A stretch of 6,794 bases of DNA, taken from the NCBI GenBank assembly GCA_949128015.1, contig CASBRC010000135.1, positions 1 to 6,794 on the forward strand. Direction: 5' to 3'. Both the position numbers and the translations under genes were made by a program. Shown in pieces: positions 1 through 5,926 of this stretch; position 1 is the first letter of the stretch; each line of letters begins with the position of its first letter. The notes beneath the pieces are model-generated. The model made no database searches and had not been told where the DNA came from. It saw only the letters and a program-made list of their open reading frames with translations. This DNA comes from Synechococcales cyanobacterium PMM_0003. GTDB taxonomy: Bacteria; Cyanobacteriota; Cyanobacteriia; Pseudanabaenales; Pseudanabaenaceae.

Positions 1-43
1 GTTTGGCAATAGAAAGCTTGCAAGGTTTCTAGAAATACGGTTC

Positions 44-583
44 TTAAGACCACCAAGGTGCTTCATTGGTGCGGAAATCAGTTTCTGTCCAAGTGCTAAA
101 TTGCACAACATCATCGGAGACTGTGGCATGGGCAAGCGCTAGCGATAATGGCGCGGGTCCGCGTACAACCTTACCTTCAGCGTTGTACTGTGAGCCATGG
201 CAAGGACACATAAATTTGTTTTCGGCAACATTCCAAGGCACAACGCAACCAAGGTGAGTACAAACTGCATTCAATCCATAGGAAGCAATTTCGTTGTTAT
301 CAGCAACAATGATATAAGTGGGGTCGCCTTTGAGTCCTTGGGCAAGTACGCGATCACCTACTTGATGATCGCTCAAGAACTTTGAAGCAAGCACATCATT
401 ACCAAGTGCATCTTTAGCAGCAACGCCACCACCTGAACCACCACGGGAAGTAGGTACAAAATAAGCGGCAAAGGGTATAGCGGCTCCAAGGGTAGTTACG
501 GCTGCTGCCCCTCCTAAAATTAAGTTCATAAACTGGCGACGACCCATGCTAGGGACATCGGCGGACGCAGAAGCTTGACTCAT
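44..583 (-). CDS. petC: Cytochrome b6f complex Rieske iron-sulfur subunit
   Basis: The 179-aa product is a full-length b6f Rieske protein, which passes electrons from plastoquinol to cytochrome f in the thylakoid membrane. The N-terminus has a twin arginine (R15-R16) followed by one hydrophobic segment (about 17-43) that acts as an uncleaved membrane anchor, as is usual for Rieske proteins exported by Tat. A Gly-rich hinge follows (about 47-54). The soluble head carries both cluster motifs, CTHLGC (108-113) and CPCHGS (126-131). C108, H110, C126 and H129 would bind the [2Fe-2S] cluster, and C113 and C128 would form the stabilising disulfide. The tail ends NEAPWWS, typical of cyanobacterial PetC. 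The chosen ATG gives the normal length and N-terminus, although no strong Shine-Dalgarno sequence is visible. petA usually follows petC in cyanobacteria and would lie past the left edge; only 43 bp remain, so this is inference. The gene is divergent from the kinase. Confidence 0.97.
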   Translation of the reverse strand: MSQASASADVPSMGRRQFMNLILGGAAAVTTLGAAIPFAAYFVPTSRGGSGGGVAAKDALGNDVLASKFLSDHQVGDRVLAQGLKGDPTYIIVADNNEIASYGLNAVCTHLGCVVPWNVAENKFMCPCHGSQYNAEGKVVRGPAPLSLALAHATVSDDVVQFSTWTETDFRTNEAPWWS

Positions 584-787
584 AAATTTGACTAAGGATT
601 TGATTGAGAAATATTACGTTTTATATATCGCTTCCTACCATGATATCGACAATCTTTGGACATCTCTCTAGTTGTTTTGCAACGAAATGTTAAGCATCAT
701 GGTTTGGGGCAATATTGTTAAGCTTAAAGCCATCTCTGTTTAAGCATTTTGGGTTGAGATAGAGAGTAAGCTTAGCGTAGTAACCGC

Positions 788-870
788 TAAGTAGATAGAC
801 ATAATTAAATACAAAACCCAAAAAGCTGTGGCGCACGCGCAGCGTGCGCCACAGCTTTTTGGGTTTGAGT
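788..870 (+). repeat. MITE-like element, left half plus core hairpin (copy A)
   Basis: The left end (788-811) matches the left end of the intact element at 5754-5777 at 23 of 24 positions, including the terminal TAAGTAG. The core is a perfect 25-bp hairpin: left arm 814-838, loop GCA 839-841, right arm 842-866. Its stem core, GCTGTGGCGCACGC, is identical to that of the copy at 5754-5858. The right terminal repeat (ATTATGTCCACCTA in the intact copy) is missing; similarity stops near 870, where a different hairpin begins. It is therefore a truncated or composite copy. It lies between the divergent petC and kinase genes, so it is unlikely to act as their terminator. Confidence 0.8.
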
Positions 871-874
871 GATA

Positions 875-925
875 CAGATAATTTTTTGAAAGTGCCGCTT
901 CGCGGCACTTTCAAAAAATTATCTG
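875..925. repeat. Second-family long hairpin repeat, perfect 24-bp stem
   Basis: This is a perfect inverted repeat with arms 875-898 and 902-925 and loop TTC (899-901). The stem runs from CAGATAATTTTTTG to AAAGTGCCGC. Its sequence is unrelated to the GCTGTGGCGCACGC hairpin just to the left, so it belongs to another repeat type. It starts where the right half of the MITE-like copy should continue, which suggests insertion or recombination there. It is 71 bp upstream of the kinase start and could lie in that gene's leader, but no promoter was identified with confidence. Confidence 0.75.
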
Positions 926-995
926 GGTTCTATGGCAGCGCAAGGCGCTGTATTCTCAACCAGTTTTAATTTTCCAGAGTCTCGATTATGCCTGT

Positions 996-2744
996 ATGAA
1001 TGAAAAATCCACCTCGCAGTTTTCCAAATATCGAATCTTGGGCTTAGTTGGTAGAGGGCAATTTGGCAAGGTTTTGTGTGCGCGAGTGAAAGATACTGGC
1101 AAATTGGTTGCTCTCAAAGAACTGGAACACAAAAGATTTCCGACCAGTAAGCTCTTACGTGAGCTGAGATTTTTATTGACTTTACAGCATGAAAATATTG
1201 TTGCTTGCACTGCGCTGATGCATCACCAAAATTATCGCTATTTAGTAATGGACTACTGCGAAGGAGGGACATTACGAGATGTGATGAACTTCAGTAAAAC
1301 GTTATCAGTACATCAATGTTTGGACTTGATAAATGATATTTTACTGGGATTAGAACATGCCCATAATGCCAACATTATTCATTGCGATATCAAACCTGAA
1401 AATGTCCTGTTAAAGATTACTGCTCAAGGATGGCTTGCCAAAATTTCTGATTTTGGGATTGCTCGACTTAGTCAAGAAATCGATTCTGACAGTAACAACA
1501 CTGGTTCTCCAGGGTACATGGCTCCTGAGCGATTTTATGGTCAGTTTTCAGCAGGATCGGACATTTATGCGGTGGGGATTATTTTGTATGAGCTTTTAGT
1601 GGGTAAGCGTCCTTTTTCGGGAATGCCCACGGAGTTGATGAATGCTCATCTAAATCAACGGGTGATGATTCCTGAGAGTTTGCCGCGATCGCTTGCCGCA
1701 ATTATTACGCGATCGCTAGAAAAATTGCCGAAACGAAGATATACCTCAGCCCGTGAGATGCGGCTAGATCTAGAGTTAATTCGCTATGAAGACTTTAGCC
1801 TTGTTAAAACAGGGCTAAATGCTGAAAGTTGTACGACCGTATATTTTTCTGAAAAATCTCAACATTTTGCCCAAAAAGATATACCTGAAAAAATCATTGG
1901 ATTAGTTGGAGCCGAAAAATCACGTTTTTATAGTACTTCCAGTTTCCTTTTGCATTGGCATAGCTTGACACTCGATCAATCAGAACAAATCGTTAAATCT
2001 GAATATGAGATTGAGTCGATTGCTTTCGCGCGGAAAACTTTATTTGTGATCACCAAGCGCTCAATTTATCAGTTTGGGCAGGGAAAACCAAAATCTTTAT
2101 ACCAAGCTCAACCCCTAGCTCAACCATTTAAATGGGCCATTTCACCCTATGGCGATTGGTTTGCCGTATGTACGGGTAAGCAACTAGAAATCCGAAATTT
2201 AGTTTATGGCAGAGCCATGCGCTTAGAGTTTGCAACTAGAGATTTAAGCTGCATCATTGCCTTTGATCAACATCATTTGTTAGCGATCGCAAATAAACCT
2301 GAAACCAATGAAAGTCGGGCGATCGTTATTTCTCGGCGCTGCAATATTATGTATCGGCTATCTTTACCGATCCCGATCGATGCTGCGATTGCTACATTTA
2401 CTTGCGATCGCGTACTTTTGCGAGACGCAGGTAATCATAAAAATATATTTCTACTTGATCTCAAGCCCTATCGACTAGTGCGAATCCCCCTAGAATACGC
2501 AGCCTTAATCATGATCGCAACGCCTTGGGGATATGCAATTACGGCTAAATATAATGACGCTCAAACAATTTTGATGCTGTTAGATTTACGTGGCAATAGT
2601 ATTAATAATTTGATTATTGATGGCGAAGTAACTGCGATCGCACCGATTGATATTAATTTATTAGCGATCGCCACTTCCGATACATCAGGGTACAAGTTAT
2701 ATGCAATTAACCTTAAAAAACTAGATATTGATCTCATTTTTTAA
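996..2744 (+). CDS. Serine/threonine protein kinase with beta-rich C-terminal domain
   Basis: The 582-aa product starts with a complete Hanks-type kinase domain (about 12-262). Visible elements are the Gly-rich loop GRGQFGKV (19-26), the ATP-binding Lys in VALKEL (K41), a helix-C Glu (E56), the catalytic loop HCDIKPEN (129-136; D131, K133, N136), the DFG motif (152-154), and GSPGYMAPE (170-178) closing the activation loop. The usual HRD Arg is Cys (C130), which makes it a non-RD kinase; as I recall, HCDIKPEN is common in cyanobacterial kinases. After a linker, residues about 290-582 hold short strand-like units such as SPYGDWFAVCTGKQLEIRNL that resemble degenerate beta-propeller blades. No transmembrane segment is seen, so a cytosolic sensor or scaffold domain is likely. 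The ATG lacks a clear Shine-Dalgarno sequence; there is no alternative start in frame nearby. The gene converges on rne. The substrate is unknown, and I cannot assign it to a named Spk. Confidence 0.9.
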   Translation: MNEKSTSQFSKYRILGLVGRGQFGKVLCARVKDTGKLVALKELEHKRFPTSKLLRELRFLLTLQHENIVACTALMHHQNYRYLVMDYCEGGTLRDVMNFSKTLSVHQCLDLINDILLGLEHAHNANIIHCDIKPENVLLKITAQGWLAKISDFGIARLSQEIDSDSNNTGSPGYMAPERFYGQFSAGSDIYAVGIILYELLVGKRPFSGMPTELMNAHLNQRVMIPESLPRSLAAIITRSLEKLPKRRYTSAREMRLDLELIRYEDFSLVKTGLNAESCTTVYFSEKSQHFAQKDIPEKIIGLVGAEKSRFYSTSSFLLHWHSLTLDQSEQIVKSEYEIESIAFARKTLFVITKRSIYQFGQGKPKSLYQAQPLAQPFKWAISPYGDWFAVCTGKQLEIRNLVYGRAMRLEFATRDLSCIIAFDQHHLLAIANKPETNESRAIVISRRCNIMYRLSLPIPIDAAIATFTCDRVLLRDAGNHKNIFLLDLKPYRLVRIPLEYAALIMIATPWGYAITAKYNDAQTILMLLDLRGNSINNLIIDGEVTAIAPIDINLLAIATSDTSGYKLYAINLKKLDIDLIF

Positions 2745-2783
2745 GACAAAAAAGGAGGCGCAAAGCGCCTCCTTTTTTGTCTT
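2743..2783. terminator. Bidirectional intrinsic terminator between kinase and rne
   Basis: This is a perfect 19-bp stem with an AAA loop: arms 2743-2761 and 2765-2783, loop 2762-2764. The GC core GGAGGCGC is flanked on the left by six A and on the right by six T, so each strand reads as a GC hairpin followed by a U-tract. The left arm begins inside the kinase stop codon (TAA, 2742-2744), and the right arm ends two bases before the rne stop codon (2786-2788). It can serve both convergent genes. Confidence 0.93.
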
Positions 2784-2785
2784 GC

Positions 2786-5074
2786 CTAAAGCTGTGAAGC
2801 TGAAGATCGCTTGCGTCGTGAAGCTTCGGGAGATTGGATTGGGACAAACTCTTTAGAAGTTTCCGAAGAGTCAGCTCTTAGATCGGAACTTTCTTCTTTG
2901 TCAATAAAATCGACAGGTTGCGCCCGATTGACTCTTAAAATCACGCCGCTAGTGCCATTAACTTTGACAGGATTAATCATGGGACTAATAGTGACAACCT
3001 CAGTTGTTAAATCAGCAATTTCAGGCTCATCAAGTCTTTCATCCAAGTTGTCTTCTCGCTCTGAAGAGCTGTTTGATTCAGTGGTTGATTCAAACCCAGA
3101 ATCAGAATTTGACTCACTTGTTTCAATATTTGATTCTGAAATTGATCGCAAATTACCCATATTATTGGCAATCTTAGGCGCTTGACCTGGTAAAGCAACT
3201 GTCACAATCACATTGCGAGGATCTTTGACTTCGCGATCAACTAATACCAATGGCGAAATACCGATTAATGAATAGACATCCTGTTCTTCCTCAGTCATTT
3301 CCACAACAATCAATTCAGGTGGTTCAATGACCTTGGTGCGGATTTCTCGCTTGTTAGGTCGCTCAGTTAGATTCTCTGGAGCAACTACAAGGGCTTCGTC
3401 AATCACCTCAATCAATTCTTCACTTGTCTCAACGATCGCCTTAGTCGGCAAAACATTGGCAGTAATACTGGGCAAAGTTAGCTTGGTTGGTACTGTGCGA
3501 TCAGTTACTACTTCACGTTCAATGCGTGGTTCGATACGTGGTTCAAAGCGTGGCTCAATTGTTGGTTCAATACGCGGCTCAAATCGCGATCGCACATCGA
3601 CAACAGGTGTAACTTTTTCTGGCTCACGCGACTCACGCGCATCCTTGCTGAGTGTTGCTCGTTTACCGCGTCTACGCAGATTGCCCCGTTCTTGATAGCT
3701 AGGATGGTTAACCAAATTCGGCTCCAGTCCACCGCCCAGATCAGAGTCTCCATCTTCATACTCAGACGTAAAATCAAGCTGATTGGATTGCTTTGATTCC
3801 CAAGTCCGTGATGTGGCATCAACAGGTTGCCCCGCCGCTTCACCTGGTAAATGCATCAAATGCCCCAAACCACCGCAGGTGGCACAAGGGCGACCAAACA
3901 ATTCATAGATGCTCTGACCTTGACGCTTACGAGTAAGCTCAACTAGTCCTAGTTCTGTGAGTTGTGCGATTTGAGGACGTGACTTATCCGATTTCAAAGC
4001 TTTATTAAAGTGTTCGAGCAACTGCAATTGATCGCGTCGAGTGTCCATGTCAATGAAGTCCACGACAATTACGCCAGCAATATTTCGCAAACGAATTTGA
4101 CGAGCAATTTCTAAAGCAGCTTCACAGTTAGTCCACAGAACAGTCTCACGAGAGGTTTGCGACTTGGTAAATGAGCCAGAGTTAACATCGATTACGGTCA
4201 ATGCTTCCGTCGGCTCAATAATAATATAGCCACCACTAGGAAGATCGACTCTAGGCTTTAGTGCTTCACGAATACCCGCATTTACACGGAAATATTCCAA
4301 GATTGGTGTACGCTCGCGATGATTATCCAGCATTAATCCATTAGGGATTTTGCCATCACCCCAGCCTAGCAAATGCTGTTTAATGCGGCGTAGACCATCA
4401 GCGGTGTCGGTGACGATCCGATTAACTTCAGTGCTATATAAGTCACGCAAAACCCGTTGCACAAAATCTCGTTCGCGATCGAGCAAAGTCGGCTGACGCG
4501 TAGTAGCTACATCCTGCTGGATGCCTTCCCACTGGCGTTGCAAATTATCAAGATCCTCAATAATCTGCTCCTCAGACATCCCGTCAGCCTCAGTCCTCAC
4601 CAAAATGCCCATACCAGCAGGCTTTACCAAAATGGCAAGAGCCCGAAGACGGTTACGTTCAGCTTCACTACGAATGCGTCGAGATAGGTTTACACCACGA
4701 CCAAAAGGCAGCAGCACAACATAACGACCGGGCAAAGAGATATTCCCAGTTAGGCGTGGTCCTTTATTACCCGTTGGCTCCTTCATTACCTGTACCAGCA
4801 CACGCTGCTGCGGTACGACTAGATCGCTGATCGAGCCAGACGATCGCCGCATTTTTAGAGGTCCAAGGTCAGTAATGTGAATAAAGCCATTGCGATCGCC
4901 ATCGCCAATATTCACAAATGCTGCATCAATACTGGTTAAAACATTTTCGACAACGCCTAGGTAAATATCACTAACTTGGTGAGTTCCTGCGGCGACAACG
5001 ATTTCTTCAATTTGATCTTCACTAAATACAGCAGCAATTCGATACTGCTCCGCAATAATTATTTGCTTTGGCAT
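2786..5074 (-). CDS. rne: Ribonuclease E, cyanobacterial type
   Basis: The 762-aa product is the endoribonuclease that starts decay and processing of many RNAs. The N-terminal catalytic half (about 1-410) holds an S1 RNA-binding domain (about 36-118, with NGFIHITDL at 62-70), the DNase I-like region with VIDVNSG (D296, N298) and VVDFIDM (D339), which correspond to the metal-binding Asp residues of E. coli RNase E, and the zinc-link motif CATC (C397, C400). The rest is low-complexity and probably disordered. It includes six four-residue repeats (497-520), an ordered-looking segment YSLIGISPLVLVDREVKDP (601-619), a Ser/Glu-rich stretch (644-675), and a basic end RRKRSSA (753-759). That end resembles the conserved cyanobacterial nonapeptide reported to bind polynucleotide phosphorylase. 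The start is supported by GAGGA (minus strand, 5085-5081), six bases before the ATG. The gene converges on the kinase, and rnhB is not next to it. Confidence 0.96.
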   Translation of the reverse strand: MPKQIIIAEQYRIAAVFSEDQIEEIVVAAGTHQVSDIYLGVVENVLTSIDAAFVNIGDGDRNGFIHITDLGPLKMRRSSGSISDLVVPQQRVLVQVMKEPTGNKGPRLTGNISLPGRYVVLLPFGRGVNLSRRIRSEAERNRLRALAILVKPAGMGILVRTEADGMSEEQIIEDLDNLQRQWEGIQQDVATTRQPTLLDRERDFVQRVLRDLYSTEVNRIVTDTADGLRRIKQHLLGWGDGKIPNGLMLDNHRERTPILEYFRVNAGIREALKPRVDLPSGGYIIIEPTEALTVIDVNSGSFTKSQTSRETVLWTNCEAALEIARQIRLRNIAGVIVVDFIDMDTRRDQLQLLEHFNKALKSDKSRPQIAQLTELGLVELTRKRQGQSIYELFGRPCATCGGLGHLMHLPGEAAGQPVDATSRTWESKQSNQLDFTSEYEDGDSDLGGGLEPNLVNHPSYQERGNLRRRGKRATLSKDARESREPEKVTPVVDVRSRFEPRIEPTIEPRFEPRIEPRIEREVVTDRTVPTKLTLPSITANVLPTKAIVETSEELIEVIDEALVVAPENLTERPNKREIRTKVIEPPELIVVEMTEEEQDVYSLIGISPLVLVDREVKDPRNVIVTVALPGQAPKIANNMGNLRSISESNIETSESNSDSGFESTTESNSSSEREDNLDERLDEPEIADLTTEVVTISPMINPVKVNGTSGVILRVNRAQPVDFIDKEESSDLRADSSETSKEFVPIQSPEASRRKRSSASQL
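3515..3586 (-). repeat. Six 12-bp tandem repeats inside rne
   Basis: Six consecutive 12-bp units encode four-residue repeats of the form Arg/Thr-Phe/Ile-Glu-Pro (residues 497-520); the last unit ends in Arg instead of Pro. Units are 3575-3586, 3563-3574, 3551-3562, 3539-3550, 3527-3538 and 3515-3526. They differ mainly at synonymous or conservative positions. They lie in the linker between the catalytic half and the C-terminal motif. The alternating basic and acidic charges suggest a flexible spacer or an interaction strip; no function is known to me. Confidence 0.85.
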
Positions 5075-5193
5075 TCAATTTCCTCAGAATTTCTTCGATT
5101 CAAGAGAGCCAGCCTAAGAACCTACCTGAAAAACATTTTTTCTATACTTCGTATAAAAAAATATTAAAAAAATATCTTTCCAACCCTTTAAAT
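5075..5193 (-). promoter_or_regulatory. U-rich 5' leader / upstream region of rne
   Basis: Read on the minus strand, the stretch upstream of rne contains two runs of seven T (in ATATTTTTTTAATA and the following ATTTTTTTATAC), a small TATAC-GAA-GTATA hairpin (5143-5155), then a TTTTT run (5135-5139) before the GAGGA ribosome site. Cyanobacterial and E. coli rne mRNAs have long leaders that RNase E itself cleaves for autoregulation, preferring single-stranded U-rich sites. These tracts fit that role. The transcription start was not located, so it is uncertain how much of this is transcribed. Confidence 0.4.
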
Positions 5194-5298
5194 TAAGTAG
5201 TTTTGCATAATTAAATATAAATCCTGAAAGCTATAACATACGCTGCGCATCCGCTACAGCTTTTTTGGGCTTTTAGTTTTTGTATGCTTAGCTACTTA
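5194..5298 (+). repeat. Diverged MITE-like element, 105 bp (copy B)
   Basis: It has the same length as the element at 5754-5858 and aligns along its whole length with two single-base indels. The left end TAAGTAG and the following CATAATTAAATAT are conserved. The right end CTACTTA is the exact reverse complement of the left end, and both outer edges are TA. The central hairpin is decayed: GCT/AGC and the CGCTGCG centre remain, but many middle base pairs are lost without compensation, which points to an old, neutral copy instead of a selected RNA fold. It ends 119 bp upstream of the rne start, so it may overlap the rne promoter or leader. Confidence 0.75.
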
Positions 5299-5753
5299 TA
5301 ACAAAGACTTAAGAAGTCTTTTAAGGGGCTTTACAACAGAACATACCAATAACGAAAACAAGAAAAAATTTCAAGCAGCAAGCCGCCTCTATCGTCAACC
5401 ATTTACCTAGCTATGTACCGAAGCTCGTAAATGGTTGCTGTGTCTGCTCTGACATCACGATAACGAGACATATTACTTTGTATGGAAAATTGGTGGGGTT
5501 TCGTTAAAAGAATTAAGTTATTTCTTAGACTGGCGTTTATTTAAACTATCTAAAAGGTGCTTACACCATCTGCCTATAGCATTCAGCCTATAGGTAAAAC
5601 AGCGTACTTGATGATTCAAGTTTATGATTATGGTTTGTAAGCTCGGTTGCTTAACTAGCCACTAGATGCGATTCAGCTAGCATCTAACTTAAGCCTATCT
5701 TAGTATCATAGCGTAGTATTGAGCGTAACATTTTCTTAATAGTGTTTTAATAT
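5299..5753. other. Intergenic stretch with several inverted repeats, no gene recognised
   Basis: This 455-bp stretch between two MITE-like copies has no credible protein gene, and I match no tRNA, 6S RNA, tmRNA, RNase P RNA or signal recognition particle RNA to it. It holds several inverted repeats: AAAGACTT-AAG-AAGTCTTT (5303-5321), CAACCATTTAC/GTAAATGGTTG (5396-5437), GGTG-CTTA-CACC (within about 5550-5570), and nested GCTTAA/TTAAGC around TAGATGC/GCATCTA (5649-5694). It could hold an uncharacterised small RNA or a long upstream part of the rne leader, or it could be neutral debris between mobile elements. A 22-codon open frame on the minus strand (5403-5471) has no ribosome site and is probably chance. 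Confidence 0.4.
5396..5437. repeat. Inverted repeat with 11-bp arms
   Basis: The arms CAACCATTTAC (5396-5406) and GTAAATGGTTG (5427-5437) are perfectly complementary. The 20-base loop contains AGCT twice (5409-5412 and 5422-5425), which can extend the fold. There is no T-run on either side, so it is not a typical intrinsic terminator. It may be part of a structured RNA or an operator; neither can be shown here. Confidence 0.5.
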
Positions 5754-5858
5754 TAAGTAGATGGACATAATTAAATATCAAACTCAAAAAGCTGTGGCGC
5801 ACGCTGCGCGTGCGCCACAGCTTTTTGGGTTTGGGTTATTATTATGTCCACCTATTTA
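5754..5858 (+). repeat. MITE-like element with terminal inverted repeats, 105 bp (copy C)
   Basis: The ends form an 18-bp inverted repeat (5754-5771 and 5841-5858) with 16 matches, containing TGGACATAAT. Both outer edges are TA, as expected if a TA target was duplicated on insertion, which is typical of IS630/Tc1-mariner-type elements. The centre is a long hairpin: arms 5779-5804 and 5808-5833, with one G-T pair and loop TGC (5805-5807). There is no coding capacity. The right end is 68 bp before the likely start of the histidine phosphatase gene, so the element sits in that gene's promoter or leader region. Confidence 0.85.
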
Positions 5859-5863
5859 GTTGT

Positions 5864-5894
5864 GTTGGAGACACGGCGCAGTCATATCTCCAAC
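5864..5894 (+). repeat. Inverted repeat in the phosphatase leader
   Basis: The arms GTTGGAGA (5864-5871) and TCTCCAAC (5887-5894) pair perfectly around a 15-base loop. The repeat lies between the MITE-like element and the phosphatase start, 32 bases upstream of CTG 5927. It could be a regulator-binding site or an mRNA leader hairpin; no regulator family is suggested by the sequence. Confidence 0.45.
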
Positions 5895-5926
5895 CTCAAA
5901 AAATTAAAGAAAATGAGGGTAAGGCT

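Larger units (their letters stand above)
584..995. other. Divergent intergenic region between petC and the kinase
   Basis: This 412-bp spacer must hold the promoters of both divergent genes. Besides the two long hairpins (788-870 and 875-925) there is a small hairpin, CAGCGC-AAG-GCGCTG, at 936-950, and an imperfect AT-rich stretch at 690-770 with repeated TTAAGC words. A possible minus-strand petC promoter pairs TTGTCG (647-652) with TATATA (622-627), but the 19-bp spacing is long, so I rate it weak. No credible coding region or RNA gene was recognised. The open frame on the minus strand at 690-914 reads straight through both hairpins and is not a gene. Confidence 0.6.

Noticed and set aside
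66..385. Plus-strand open frames opposite petC
   Set aside because: They are antisense shadows of a clear Rieske gene.
690..787. Possible fourth, very decayed MITE-like copy just left of copy A
   Set aside because: Only short words such as ATTTTGGG and GCTTAGC match; no terminal repeats or hairpin can be traced.
690..914. 74-aa minus-strand frame between petC and the kinase
   Set aside because: It runs through both perfect hairpins and reads as translated repeat DNA with no protein-like features.
988..999. Three-codon frame ATG-CCT-GTA-TGA overlapping the kinase ATG
   Set aside because: It is very short and has no ribosome site; likely chance.
2811..3695. Plus-strand open frames at 2811-3185 and 3327-3695 encoding Ser-rich or Arg-Gly-Ser-repeat proteins
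   Set aside because: They lie antisense to the low-complexity tail of rne; their repeats simply mirror the 12-bp and Ser/Glu-coding repeats of rne, and there is no ribosome site or family match.
5303..5321. Hairpin AAAGACTT-AAG-AAGTCTTT as an intrinsic terminator
   Set aside because: The stem is AT-rich and weak, with only a short T-run after it and no gene ending nearby.
5403..5471. 22-aa minus-strand frame starting MSRYRD, reminiscent of the first residues of ribosomal protein S4
   Set aside because: The likeness ends after five residues, there is no Shine-Dalgarno sequence, and the frame overlaps an inverted repeat.
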